Under the pieces are notes generated by a model that saw nothing but the letters and a program-made list of their open reading frames with translations, did no database searches and had not been told where the DNA came from. A DNA stretch of 64,000 nucleotides from Metallyticus violacea (Eukaryota; Arthropoda; Insecta; Mantodea; Metallyticidae). A program made the position numbers and the translations under genes. Each line of letters starts with the position of its first letter. Positions within the stretch are counted from its first letter, which is position 1. Below, piece by piece: positions 23,560-36,063 of the stretch. The stretch spans positions 118,040,869 through 118,104,868 of the forward strand of contig CM060843.1 of the NCBI GenBank assembly GCA_030762175.1, in the 5' to 3' direction.

Positions 23560-26500
23560 GCCATTATAAAAATAATTTTTTGGCTAAAACATAGTGTGTC
23601 CATTAGAAACTTAATAAATAAAATATTTACACCCTTTCAGTCAGTACTGAACAAGTGCTATATGGATACATCCTAATGTTATCTTTTTTTAAGCCAAATT
23701 ATACAGATTAACTTTACATATTATATTGAGGAACTCTTCGTTATTTTCGTCTAAACTGAACATGTCCAAATAATTTCCAACCCTGCCAATCAAAACTGAC
23801 AAGACCTACAGATTTTTTACACGAAAGCAAGCCCATTTTGTGTAAAGCAGAATGATGTGATGTGCAATATTAATTTCTAGGTGGACCCTCATTATTATCA
23901 TAACCATATTTTGTTTTTTACACATCGTTTAACGGATTTGTCTGACTTTGGGTTGCAAGCTCCACCTTTACACGCAAATATTTTACTTATCGGGATTTTG
24001 TTATGCCTATGTCCTAAATAGTAAATTATAAATTTCATCTACAACTTGATTGGGCTATAAATGTTTTAATTATTTGATTAATTTAATTTTTTTACATTCA
24101 CATCGCTATATTGGATTTCGAAATGTACAGATCACGAATTTTATCTCCAGAGCTGAGCTACTTTTTGGACAATTCACTACGCGATAACTGCACAGCTCTC
24201 TCTTATCCGGTGCTTTGGACCCCACATTCACATGTGCATCAGCTCGGATAACACGCTTGCTATTGCACCATTAGGTTTATTTCCAAGCCAATACCCATCT
24301 TTTGTTGTTCTCCCCTACCGGATCCCGTTCAGGAAGTTGATGACAATAAACCAGTAGGTTCTTTAACACCAGCCATGCTCACCTGAGAGCATGTTCATGT
24401 AACAACAAATCTTGGTTGTGCTACCATGACCGTCTGTGCATAACAGCACAGTTAAAATATCTAATATGTTAAATGCTGTTTCATCATTTGAGTGGAGTAA
24501 AATGACGTAAATGACCCTCGTATCGCGCCTTAATTTTTCTAAAATTCTTAAGATGAAATGAAAAGAAAGTCAAGGCAATAGTAAAAGTAAGAAATGCTAT
24601 TTATTAATATTGCAGAAAATATAAGTACTTAAAATAATGTTTATTGCCTAAAATCTACAATATACAGAGATGTTGAAAACTCCCGGGAACTCATTTAACT
24701 CTGGCTAGACAGGAAACGTTCTTGAGGCGCTATCAGATGGACCCGGGCCCGTTCATTCAGAACCTAGTGACGTTCTTTGTGTTTTATTAATTTCGTACAT
24801 AGTCACAGCACTGACGCTCAGAAATAAAAATGTAATTTAAAAAATAACGTTTTAATACTTTTAGCGCACATATAAAATTGCGGAATATTAATAAATTACC
24901 CTTTTTTACGCACTCTTACATTTTATGATTAAATAATAAGATACATTCTACTACATTTTCAGAATTCCTATCAGCGAATGTATTTAGCATCTTAATTTTC
25001 TTATATTTTAAACTTCCCCTTATAGTTTTCACTATCTATTTCCAACACCCGTACAATTGTTAACGACAGAGAAGTCAATATATTCATAGAATATATAACG
25101 GTCATTCTCCATTACATGGTGAACGGGTGCTTTGAGAAATCCAGCCCAAGTACTTGAGACAGCAGTGCATTATATTGAACATCCCTGACTTTCGATTATT
25201 CCTAAAGTTAACTGAAGCTTAAGCAATGAAAGTTGTACATTTATAGCATAATCAATATGTCCTAGTAAACTAACATGCTCCAGTAAATGTTGAATATGGT
25301 TAGAATGAGTCCTCGCAGCTTTCCATATAATTTTAAAGTCCAAAGCTTATGACATTTTCCAAATTGTAACAATAGCAAATTCGTATCATCAGTTGTTTAA
25401 CAGCGGAGTTAATATATACAGTTAAATATTCTAAAGTTTACTTGCTTTGTGGTGCCCTGTATCAGTGCAATGTTGAATATCTTTTTTTTAAGTCATTGTT
25501 AAGCTATTAAGGATTTTCACTTTGAAAATGTATTGAAATAGATAATGAAATAAAATAGTATTGCTATTTTCAAATCTAATATTTTCTCCTCAACGTTTTT
25601 TTATTGTTTCTTTTAGATGAGATAAATATATTTTTAGTCTCTAACTTAAAGTTAATGATGGAATCTCGAAAGACTTGGGAATTATTTAAGTTTGAAAGTT
25701 ACATGCAATGTATTACATCACGCAGTGATAGCAATCACTTACAGATTTGTATTAAAGTAGTTTTCATCCTAAATGTCGACCTTTGATGTAACAATGCAAT
25801 AATAAGGAAACTACTCTTTTTTCCGAGACAAAACAAACTTGGTCAGCCAGATCTGAAGAAAGCAAACAATTTCATCACTCTGAATGATATAATTTTATTT
25901 GAATATAAAAATATTTCATTAAGGATAAGTCTTGTAACGTAAATGAATGTTTCTGTAATTTGAAAACAATTTTAAGTGGATATTTTATGGAAGAACCTTC
26001 AGGAATTGCTTGCACACATAACTTTCGGGCTGGTATCGATGATGAATTGATAGAAACTAAAACTGATAACTTTTTAGGTTAGCTGGAAAGTAAACCTCAA
26101 CATTACGGAAATCAACGAAGCGTAGATGGATAATTCAAGTCCAAGTTAGTTTTACTAAAGGAGTAAAATATCTTAAGTTTCTCCTGAATTTACTGAACTC
26201 AAAGGAGGATATTTAGTATCGCTTACTATACTTTGTATTTGTGTGGATATGACAATTATAATTATAAATGTGACACTCGAGTGCAGCTTCTGGTTTCATA
26301 TTATGTGATGTTTAATGAAAGGAACAATACCACTAGTGTGAGTTTTGCAGCTTGCTAGAAAGTTTGCTAACCGTTTTGTTTCCCAGCACAAAAAGAAAGG
26401 GCACAAATATAATTCCCACATTCCCCGAGTGCCTGTCCAAGCTTACTTTAACTGAGGTCAAAACTTCAGTAGTGTTTTCTATTCGACAACATATAGCTCC

Positions 26501-28480
26501 TTAGTAAAATATATGTTCGGTAAAGGTCTAATATTTAGTTAAGGTTGACCTTTGCGACATTCTCTATGCATTTGAATACACTGATCAGTATAATCGGCGT
26601 TCACTAGTAAAGGTCGACATGAGTAAAATCAAACGAACTGTTGTAGAAATATACGTTATATGTAAAAATAACATGGACATATTACATTCTCATTTTGCAA
26701 ACAAGTTTCATATTAATTCCAATGGTCTGAATATCCTTGTAAGTTATATTTGTGTATTGTGGTTTCAAACTCTTGATATTTGATTTCGATTTCCATGCCC
26801 AGTGCAAATCTTAAAAACAAAACCTAACTTATTCACCGTGAACAAAATATTTAACATAAGCAACTCATTTACAGGACTTGCTAGCTCTATTTACATGTAA
26901 ATCCTATCGTCTCAAAGTTAATTTTAATTGCCTCCCTTTGAAGCCTTTTTCTTCAATGTTTAACTTTAATAACAAGGTTGTGAATGTTTCCATTTATTCG
27001 TAAAAACATTATTTATGTTGCGGAATTCGTCATCTATTCATTTTCATAAAACATAATCTATATCTTGTTAATAAAGAAATGCAAGGTTACATAAGACAAT
27101 GAAATCTAACAATATAATGCAATGCAATAAAATTACTTGTACTGAAATATATACCAACAATAAAGTCTTAAAAATATCCTTAATATTTTTATTGTTCACC
27201 CAATTAATTAATCTGTTGTATTTGTTCTATACTGTCATTGGATTTTCTCGTTTTAGTCGACCTTTTCAGCTTGGGTTAAAATTTCTTGCGAGAAATATAT
27301 TTTGGGTAAGAATTACAATATACAAACCAAATAAATCAATTACATCAATGCAATGATAGCGTAAGAACAATAAAATAATACAATGGATCCGGGTTATTCA
27401 TTACAAAATAGATATTTATGTATTTTGTATTTTTCTCATTATATAGCTTTGCTTCACACAGCGTATAAGCCCTTTTATAATGTTATATAATTACCTAATT
27501 CTTAAAAATTACGATAATCGCTTCGATTGTTTCTGAAACACTTACTCATGCGGTAAAGTATATCGTAATATTATACAATTAAAAGAAACCTTTGCGCTTC
27601 AGCGCTAAGTGTGCTTTGTACGATATCTCTTTGATATTGTCGCAGCCCCAGGCCCAGGCTTCGTAAATGACAAAAACGTACTCAAAACCTACACTGGCCC
27701 TCGTGGGGTGGTGCGAATTCTTCGACAAACATTCTTTCCATTAAATAAAATTAAATCCTTCTAAACAGAGGAAGGAATATTCAGGAGATTATACAAATGA
27801 TAGATTAGCGTTGCATATTAACTGGATTACATTTTATTAAATTTGGAAATATTTCACATTATCTGAGGAATTAGTTACCTATAAATCTATGTCGTGGTCC
27901 ATTGGTATTCCAGAGGCTGAGAAGACGTGCTACTTCTCTCAACAGCTTTTCCTCGACTATCTTGCAAACCAAGCCAACCGTTAGTCACGCATAATGCATG
28001 GACCAACCGCTGCCTACCTCTTTAACTCCCCCTCTTCCCCTTATCTCTCTCTCTCTCCCTAACGAACAACACAAACTCTGCTACTTATCAGTAGACATTC
28101 TTGTCATAATATATTAGCTATAATACGTAGACAATCAAATCACATACTCTTTTTTTGTACCTGCCACAATATTCCTGATAAATGCAACTCGAATTTGCTT
28201 TGGCCCCCATAGATGATGTCTTAGTAGTAAAATCTAAGAACGCCAGAAAAATAGCATTGAAAATCACAAACCTATAATTTAAGTGTCTCTTTAGGAGACC
28301 AACATCACACTTTATCAACTTGATCTCAATTTTTAAGTTTCGAAAGATCAGAAAGATATATTCAAAATTTACTTTGTTATACTCCTTAATGATTTTTCAG
28401 TGTTCCTCTCTTATCGCCATTCATAATCGCCAGTATATTTATGGGTTCTAAGTGAGCTTACTGGTAGAGCTATTGGTGAA
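23560..28480. other. Five kilobases without an identified gene or repeat
   Basis: Mostly AT-rich. Two GC-richer islands (24150-24460 and 27600-27720) have no motif I recognise; the second includes a short palindrome GCGCTTCAGCGC. Open frames at 25604-25786, 27099-27356 and 28118-28318 are AT-driven and featureless. Confidence 0.4.
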
Positions 28481-28540
28481 AGCTATATTAGTAGAATATT
28501 AGTTGGAAAGCAAGAATCGTATGTAAAAATGTTTTATCAA

Positions 28541-28612
28541 AGTCGGGATTCGAGCCATACATCTTCAGCCTTCCGTGCTGACACTCTAAGCAACTGAGCT
28601 ACTGTATCGATT
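28541..28612 (-). repeat. tRNA-like head of a SINE (minus strand)
   Basis: On the minus strand: AGTAGCTCAGTTGCTTAGAG as A-box/D-arm, GGAAGGCTGAAGAT as anticodon region and GGCTCGAATCCCG as T arm. This is tRNA-like order and spacing. No clean acceptor stem closes it, so a SINE head is more likely than a working tRNA gene. A related head in opposite orientation lies at 28733-28781. Confidence 0.6.
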
Positions 28613-28732
28613 CTGTGTATCCTTTAGACCTTAACGTTTTCCCTCCTGTGAGAAGCTTATTTCTTGAGAGGTCACTCGTAATGCTTCGAACCTTCCGGGT
28701 TATGTAAAATCACATGAGAGAGGTTGGAGAAG

Positions 28733-28781
28733 GACTTGGTAGCTCAGTTGGTTAGAGTCTTAGTATGGAAGGCTGAAGATC
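28733..28781 (+). repeat. Partial tRNA-like head, inverted partner of 28541-28612
   Basis: GTAGCTCAGTTGGTTAGAGT, then TATGGAAGGCTGAAGAT, matches the reverse complement of 28562-28604. It stops before the T arm, where the next SINE begins at about 28791. This suggests that the element was interrupted or truncated there. Confidence 0.6.
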
Positions 28782-28790
28782 CTTTTACTG

Positions 28791-28978
28791 CCGCGGGTGG
28801 CCGAGGTCGTTAAGGCACGGACTCGTGAGCAGGAGGTTTGGGATTCGATTCCCACCAGAATCGTCCTCCCTGGCTGAGGTTTTTTTTTCCAGGTTTTCCT
28901 CAGTTCTCATAAATGATAAATGCCGGGGAGGTACGCTAAACTTAAACCTGGAACGCTTCCTTCCTTTAAAAAAAAAAT
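28791..28978 (+). repeat. tRNA-derived SINE (Ser/Leu-like head), family SINE-4
   Basis: The head GCCGCGGGTGGCCGAGGTCG, then TTAAGGCACGGACTCG...GGATTCGATTCCC, has the A box GTGGCCGAGG-CGTTAAGG and the B box GGATTCGATTCCC. The extended middle is typical of type II (Ser/Leu) tRNAs. The body contains CTGGCTGAGG and CCTGGAACGC blocks and ends in an A-run (28968-28978). Only one copy is in the window. Confidence 0.7.
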
Positions 28979-28979
28979 A

Positions 28980-30670
28980 TATCCCAGTTTTTCCTTTCAT
29001 CTCATTTATTACGTAAGTTACCATGATTCCTCAGTAGTTAATACGGATGTTAAACACTATGAAAACTTTTTCTCAGCAGTAATGAAGTCGTTCTTTCTTA
29101 GAAAAACGTTTGCATGGATGTATCTCCGGAATATATAGAGCTGTGAAAACAAAATTCATAGATACTTTCCATTTTATATAATCATCGGGTGCACATCTCA
29201 TTCAGAATAGAGCGAGGCACACGACCGCCGTCTCACCTGAAGCGTCTTTGATATGCCAGCAGGGTCAGAGGACGTTGGGAGGAGGATGTAATCAACATGC
29301 CCCTTTCCGCAGTTTGTAGTTTGTTTCTAAACCAGATATTTATTGCAAATTTTTTAATAAGTATTATTTTATTTACGTGAATAAAATTCAGAGAACTAAT
29401 TTCCATTCTTGGTAGTGGTCATTCTCTTAACTATATGTATATTTACATTTCATTTCAGAAAGTTGTGCTTTATATAAACTGCTTTTTAATTAAATCATAA
29501 TTTTAAAAGCAATTTAGTAGGCGGAAAACGAAAGTCCAAATCATCGGCTTTACATTCGAGGATTCCTTTAGTACATAGTGTTTGACTCCCCTGCTCTCGT
29601 GATGCGGGTGTAATCCATTCTTCCAGTATCATCCTACAAAAAGTTGACATTGCTGTAGGAAGTCGGTGAGAGCTATTGAATACATGGCGATTTTCTTCTT
29701 TCCATGTCTATTATAGAATCTACATAGGTTTCATCCCAGGTAACTTCGTATTGAAATTGTATTTTGTTTCGCTGACCGATATTTTAAATATGTATTCGTT
29801 CATAGCTTTAGGTATGTCAAAACTGTATGCATTTCTGTAGAGGTAATTATTTATTAAAATGAAAAATAAGCTTTTTACGTATTTAGCTGGTAAATTGTTT
29901 TCTCTTAGAGGTTTTAGGCACCTTCAATCTTAATCGATTGCGTTGATAAGAACTGCAGAAAATTGAATATTTCTGATTATAATGTCATATTGGTTCCGTG
30001 ATAGAGGAGGGTAACACTTCCTTCCTTTCTTTCCTCCTTTTTCATCGCTTATTTGACACCACATGAGCAACACCCTTGCCCATCGGAAAACGGAAAACGT
30101 GCAATCGATAACGGCGCACTTTCAAGATGGAATCACTGGGAGCTAGTGCATCTTTATGTGTGTCGTTTTCATATATTTTGTATATTCTATTGCATTCCAC
30201 TGAGTGCTCTTCCTTTACATATGGGTAAACTATGGCTGTAGTTCTGCATCAACTTAAGACTGAGTTCTGTACCTGCTTCCTTTTTAACTATTTACAAAAT
30301 AACTACCACGTTAATTTTCAACTGACCTAAAATGTTTTTGATATAAGAATGTCTGAGATTTACAAACGCCATAAGCGGAGTTTCAAGTTCATATATATAG
30401 TTGCCTTTTATCATAGCAATTGTTGAAATAAGAAGGCTGACTCACTACGAAAATGGAGCGTGTCGAACAAAGAGCAGGGCTTAAATACTTGACATGTTTG
30501 TAGGAAATTCATTAAAATCATCCTTGCAGAAAATTTATATTTTTTATAATACAATAAAAAGATACTTTTAAATGTGGTTGGTGCATTCAGTGAGGATGAA
30601 CGTGGCGTTTCTTGTATGGAAATTACCACCAAGGAAGAAAACAAACATTGCACACCACTTTCTTGTAAAC
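28980..30670. other. No gene identified
   Basis: AT-rich with a few GC-richer patches (29195-29320 and 30050-30140). Open frames at 28785-29138, 30053-30241 and 30411-30653 have no recognised motif; the first two overlap the SINE. Confidence 0.4.
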
Positions 30671-30679
30671 AACAAATTA

Positions 30680-31770
30680 TACCAGTTTGTAAAACAGGTC
30701 AGGAATGAACTACCAAATTACAGGGGCATCCGCCCTCTTAAATAGTGTTTATAAGGTATATGCCAAGATATTGATTAAAAGAAAGCAAATAAATTGCAGA
30801 AACTCAATTGGCAGAGGAACAAAATGGCTTCAGAAAGGGGAGATGGTGTGTTTACTTTAAAACATATTCTAAGTAAAAGACGTGATAAATTTAAAAGCGC
30901 ATAGGTTATTTATTGATTTATAAAAGGCTTTTGTTAAAATCAATCAACAGCTTCTCTGGTTTGTCCTAATAAAGATATCCCTAAACAATTAATAGAATGA
31001 GTAAAACATTTCATATTCTAATACAAATCATCAAGTAATACGGAAACAACTTTTTTTACATATAAATGGGGGAGTATGACAAGGGTATGTACTTTACCCA
31101 TAGCTTTTAATTTGTATATACTTAACCACTACTGATTGGAAATGACTTTTAATTAGTAAAAACTTTACATTAAAATCATATAATCTTTGCAGACGATGTG
31201 TAATATTAGCTGAAAGTGAAAATAAATAAATAAATTCCAGGTAATCCAAAAAAAAATGTAATTGCCAAATATCTGTTCAGAAGTTCAAGTTAGAGCATTT
31301 AAAGAAAAGGTTCTGGCAAGATCTAAAATAATAATTAGAAAACACTCCATTGAACAGGTGTCACATTTCTACTATCTAAGATGTGATATAAGCTACCCAA
31401 AATACATTTTAAGAAATTTATAAAAAATGCAGTCCTTATGAGGAACATCTCTTGACAGAAAAATTAGCAAAGAAACCAAACTAAAAGTTCATAAAACATT
31501 AACTGTAGTTTAATCCAAAGAGAACTGGAATGCATTTTTGCGGGAATGATGTACCTGAGAAATGTCAATTGGATCTGCATTTACAAGCATCAAAATTAAG
31601 AAATGATCAACCAGAAAAATAGAACAGATAATTTATTTTGAATGGATAATAGCTGAATACATAAGAAGGAATTCCTGTACAAACCAGAAGCTGAATGGTG
31701 GGAAGACCTTGCTCCTGTTCGAACATGAGCCGAAAGGACTGATTAGCTTAAGCCATGTTGTTGATGATAT
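30680..31770 (+). pseudogene. LINE reverse transcriptase, heavily decayed
   Basis: Although no long open frame exists, conserved LINE blocks appear in order on the plus strand. NELPNYRGIRPL...NSVYKVYAKIL is at 30703-30775, followed by a Q-K-G-R-C-like block and HRLFIDL-stop-KAFVKINQQLLW at 30900-30960. FADDV is at 31186-31200 (the catalytic aspartate pair), and KIIIRKHSIEQVSHFYYLRC then DISY at 31328-31396. The last blocks match a common insect LINE type with SKIVINxxxIEQVxxFxYLGxxISY. The end around 31690-31740 resembles the WWEDLAxVR tail. Stops and frameshifts occur every few dozen codons. It differs in sequence from the LINE at 21.2-22.5 kb. Confidence 0.75.
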
Positions 31771-32049
31771 TGATACTAATGAGAAGAAAATAAATAAAAT
31801 GCATGGTTAACGAGTGACTGTCAAGAATATAGCAGAAGAAATACATCTACTATATTTTACCTAAAAAGTAGAGATGAAACAATTAACTTATTAAAAAACT
31901 GTTGAGTATATATTTGCAACCAACATTTAAAACATTTTTATGCCAACAAAAAAACTTTTTTTACAGATTTGTTACTATGGATGAGAACATCATGGGTACA
32001 TCATTGAATACGAAACCTAAATTCAAAGCAAAAAATGGAAACATAGGGG

Positions 32050-32470
32050 TCTGCTCTCTGTAAGAAACGAAGGATTAAGCTATCAGCAGGCAAGTTCATG
32101 CTATCAAATTTTTGGGGATGGAGGGATGCACAATGTGTTAATTTGACTGGTTATTTTTAGAGAGGAATCATTCATTATTAAATTTAATTGAAAAATTATG
32201 CAATACAATTAAGGAGAAATGTCCCGGAAAGATGATCAGGTATGCTTTTTGATAAAGGGTTTTATCACTTACTCTCCAGATCTAATTCCTTACTATTTCA
32301 GATTGTTCCCAAAACTGAAAGAAACGAGGAATATTTCATTACAATATGACGTCATATAAGTGGTTCCGTTTTCCGGGAAGCTGTAGAAATGCGCCAACAT
32401 CGCCGAGAAAAGTATATACTTCAATCTTCAAGAAAGTATTTTAAAAATTACGTAAAACTAAAATATTAGA
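32050..32470 (+). pseudogene. Mariner transposase, catalytic domain remnant
   Basis: Plus-strand blocks match the mariner catalytic half. KLSAGKFMLSNFWGW at about 32080 corresponds to SAGKVMLTIFWD around the first catalytic aspartate, here apparently lost. RGIIHY and RRNVP/K segments follow. YHLLSRSNSLLF / TYSPDLIPYYFRLF and PKLKETRNIS at 32268-32325 correspond to YSPDLAPSDFHLFPKLKExLxG. The histidine-aspartate-asparagine block is not legible. Several frameshifts are present and no frame exceeds a few dozen codons. Confidence 0.7.
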
Positions 32471-32479
32471 ACTATAAAT

Positions 32480-33640
32480 GTACCTAAGGATCAACCGTTC
32501 TGGCGATTACAAAGCAGACACTTTTGAACTAAAATAACTATACGTGTTGTATAAAGAGAAAATACTCAAAGCAAACCAACTAAAATTTGAAGGCTGTTCA
32601 AGAGAGTTGTTTCGTTTGTATAGCTTTTAATCTTACTTTAATATTTTACATTACATTAAAATGTATATCAAATTTAAAACTAGCTGTCTTAAACATAATG
32701 AAGAATAAGCAATTAAGAAACAAAAAGTAATATTGTGTCTAATTGTTAATACAAATACACAAACACGTTTGTATCTTATTAAAACGTTTGTACTTCAAGA
32801 TATCCTTTACTAGATTTATTTAATAATGAGGTTTTAAGGTCATCATTGGGAAAATTTGTCTTGAATAGTATTCATATTATTATCTTTGGTTATGTTTGGG
32901 TTTTATATCGCATCTGTGGTTGGTAGTGGTTTCTAAATGTTGAATGAGAATGAAGACCCATTGCTTTTATTTACCAATTGGTATATTCCACAGGGGGGTT
33001 GTCTATGAAACTGCGCGTTTTTTACTTGTCAAATTCCTCATTGCGATAAATATTAGACAATTGTATTCATTCATACATATTTTACCTGCCTTTATTTTTC
33101 TATTACAAACAATAGAGCGATAGAATGCTTTCTTGGAGGTGGGATCGTTGAATTATTAGTAATCATTACTAGCTGATTCATTGACAGAATGTGTAATTAA
33201 ATTAAATATTACAAATATAAACAAGACAAAACAACCTTTAATAATAACATAATAGGCACAACAAAAAGTAGCATGGTTAACTTAACTCCTAAGTAGAGTT
33301 ACACACATAATAATATTAAAACAGCTCTCTAAACAACTGAGATGCAATATGATCATAAAGACTGAAAAAGAGAAAGGCATAGCTAATCAGAACAAGCAGT
33401 AAATGAAATATAAACATAATTTCCCATGCAATCTAGCCATGTCCCTGTCCCGTTTACAATCGCCAAGAGCGAGATTTCCGAATTAGCTAAAGCCTAGCCC
33501 CGCGGCAAGAAATTTGGGCCTTAAGATGTTTTATACTTTAACTCCACCAAATTTTTCAAACCAGAAAGGAAAATTCCGCAGGCGAAGGAAGAAAAGCTGT
33601 CCGCGTCTGCTGAGCACAGCGTCTCTCTCCAAGCGACGTG
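32480..33640. other. No gene identified
   Basis: AT-rich up to about 33420, then GC-richer to 33640 without recognisable motifs. Confidence 0.4.
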
Positions 33641-33839
33641 ACATCACTCATTGGAGTCATTGCGCAGAATCCAATACATGACGTGGCATGCTGGCAGGCC
33701 TCATCGCTCAAAACTCTCACAAAAACTTGAACACACTTGTTTCACCCTCTGTAATAGCCTGATATTCTGCCTGTTACGGGAATTGATTGGGTACTTCAGG
33801 CTTCCTCAACGCTGGCCATTTATCATGGGAGGAAGGTAC

Positions 33840-34195
33840 CAGCCGAGGAGATCTGTGGTAGTCAGGTGCAGACTTAGACGGAGTCCCTAATATTATTTCT
33901 AAATAGAACATTCCCACGCCGCGAAGCCTTCCTTCTAAGATCCACTTCCATACCAAACGCAGAGGTAGAGCAAGCCACCGTCATACCGCACGAACTCACT
34001 TTTGACTGTATAACAGAACCAACAGAATGAAATTATATGGAAGGGGAGAAAGGAAAGATACATTCCAGCATTCGGCTAAGCGACCAGCGGCAACTACTAA
34101 AACCCCAAGGGCAGGAAGCCGGTTCCAAGGGATTAGAACTCGGAAGCTTCCGAATACAAAATTTCAAGTATGCCCATCTGAGTCACTTTGATCGG
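33840..34195 (-). repeat. Dispersed repeat R-X, copy 1 (SINE-like)
   Basis: Shares an extended block with 59040-59450 in the same orientation: TAACAGAACCAACAGAATGA...ATATGGAA, then CATTC-GC-TAAG-G-CCAG-GG-AACTAC, then a GGGATTAGAACTC/GAGAATTAAACCC segment. On the minus strand that right end reads GAGTTCTAATCCC, similar to a tRNA B box, so a minus-strand tRNA-related SINE is plausible. Limits are approximate. Confidence 0.65.
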
Positions 34196-34314
34196 TTATG
34201 AGAGTGGAAACTAATCTGAAGTGTTTCATTGTAATTAATATACAGTCTACTAATAAAGGTCAAATGAAAAATAATGGGTTAAATTTCTCAATGAGTGCTC
34301 TGTTCATTTATGGT

Positions 34315-34870
34315 TCATATGTTCATACGAACATAGTCGCCTAAGTATCCTAAAAGTTGGTCATTTGCTTCCCCGCAGATGAAGCACAGGGTTTCTTGGG
34401 CCGGGAACTCTTTGCGTGGATTCATTTTTTTTTTTTCTCTGGTGTGTGTGGTTGTGACATCATTACTCGTCACCAGTCTCCTTCTTCTCCAAAAAATTCG
34501 GACCCTCATTATGCCTTTCCAATAATCTGACGACAGACTACAACTCTTTCCTTCTGTGTTAAGTCCCGTGGAACCCAATGTGCGCATATCTTTATAAATC
34601 TTCGTGTATAATGTGTGCATTCTAGTTCATAAAGGTTATGAGCCTATCCATCATAATCAATTCAGACAATCTCAAATGTTCCAGGAAGACCGCGATGTTG
34701 ACGAACGACTAGTGCATACATTCTAGTAAGCAGATTCCCTGCCGCCGGCGAAACAATTGATCCAGTTGTAAACTATCATCTTGACCACATACCGCATATT
34801 AACCGTCTATGAATTTCTGCAGTTTTTATGCCTTACTTCCATAAAAAACATTCAATTCATCTGTGTCCAT
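34315..34870 (-). pseudogene. Possible mariner N-terminal remnant
   Basis: On the minus strand, 34830-34660 gives GQDDSLQLDQLFRRRQG, and in another frame SRSSTSRSSWNI. These faintly resemble the mariner stretch YGxDxxSxxQVFxWxxxFxxGRxSxxD...GRPSTSRTDENI. The 101-codon open frame below (34620-34315) has no clear homology. The overall order fits a mariner DNA-binding region, but the match is weak and could be chance. Confidence 0.3.
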
Positions 34871-34879
34871 GAAAATCAC

Positions 34880-35760
34880 CCTCCATCCAGTGCACGTCTT
34901 TCTCTACTTGTCAAAAAATGAACACTACTCTTTTCGCTACGTTCTTTACTTACAACTGCCATCTAGTCCCTGCATGGCGTACTAGTATTAGTCCATCGCC
35001 ATGCGACTGGACGTGCCCGTAGATTTCGTGTTTTTTGCAAAACACTATTATTGTAAATCTTTCTGCACATTCTTCCCATTAGTGATGGATGTCAATATAA
35101 CAAATAGCTTGAAATTAAAAACATATTTTTAAAGCATGTTAAACAAATTATCTGTGCTTGTGTATATTTATTCAGTTTTATGCATGATACAATGTGTTTA
35201 AACTATCCTATGTATGACATTCTAAGGGACTGAGCTCAGAAGAACCAGCAATGTCGTTCCTCATGATCTATATATTTATTTCTAATTTCTGAAATATAAT
35301 CATTTTAACAGTTTCAACAAATAAGGCGGTTCCACTTTTCCTTAACCTCGCACTATTTATTCAATTTAGTGAAATTCCTTCCAGAAATATATTTAGTTGT
35401 TTGTTAAAAGGCCAAGGTATGATGCTCGTGTCGATGTTCTAAACAAAGGTACAATTAATACGTTGTCAAAAATTCCAGACTGTACATTAATACTAAAATG
35501 TTATTGGTTACTTGTTTTATTGGGAATTTTCGACAACCCATACTAATATTGCAGAGTCTCTGCATCCATTCTATATCCATTGTAAAAAATGACAAATGGC
35601 TTCGACTAGAAACGGCAACAGAGGAACAATTTGTAAAGTGCAAACTACCTGTGAGTCGTTTGTTAAAACACAACTAAATTATCTGTAACTAAAAAGCTAA
35701 GTGGAATTTATTATATATTTATATGAATCTCCTTTTCTTGTTATTGGATTCTCATTAATT
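34880..35760. other. No gene identified
   Basis: Mixed composition. The 72-codon open frame at 35455-35673 has no recognised motif. Confidence 0.4.
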
Positions 35761-35762
35761 TC

Positions 35763-35775
35763 ACAGATGTTTCCC
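35763..35775. repeat. Target-site duplication, left, of SINE-1 copy G
   Basis: ACAGATGTTTCCC, repeated exactly at 36019-36031. Confidence 0.93.
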
Positions 35776-36018
35776 GGCCAGGACCGATGGATTTTTTCGG
35801 AACGTAAAAATCCTAAGTATGGCTTCCTTCGGAAGGGAAGTAAAGCCGTGGGTCCCGTGTCGTACATTTACGGCACGAAAAAGAACCTCAAGCCTGAAAG
35901 AGAGGCCTCTGAGCAAAATTTGGCGGCAGTTTCACGCCCTGAGTTGAATGGGACGCTGATGACCTGAGCTGTTAAAGAGCGTCCATAAATAAACCATTCA
36001 AAAAAAAACAAAAAAAAA
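35776..36018 (+). repeat. SINE-1, copy G (5'-truncated, perfect 13-base target duplication)
   Basis: Starts at the very end of the tRNA-like head (GGCCAGGACCGATGG) and then carries an intact body and a long tail (AAATAAACCATTC followed by oligo-A with one C). The 13-base duplication immediately outside both ends shows that truncation happened during insertion, as expected for target-primed reverse transcription by a LINE machinery. Its body closely follows copy A, suggesting it is among the youngest copies here. The 88-codon open frame is a by-product. Confidence 0.95.
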
Positions 36019-36031
36019 ACAGATGTTTCCC
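36019..36031. repeat. Target-site duplication, right, of SINE-1 copy G
   Basis: Exact copy of 35763-35775, directly after the A-rich tail. Confidence 0.93.
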
Positions 36032-36063
36032 ACTATTTGTATGCAATGAGGATTGAATTGCTC

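Noticed and set aside
23270..23603. Open frames giving poly-Tyr/His, poly-Thr or poly-Gly/Ser proteins
   Set aside because: They are direct readings of the TAC/CAC microsatellite in different frames.
28791..28863. A functional tRNA-Ser/Leu gene
   Set aside because: Boxes are good, but no clean acceptor stem closes the unit and it is followed by a SINE body with an A-tail.
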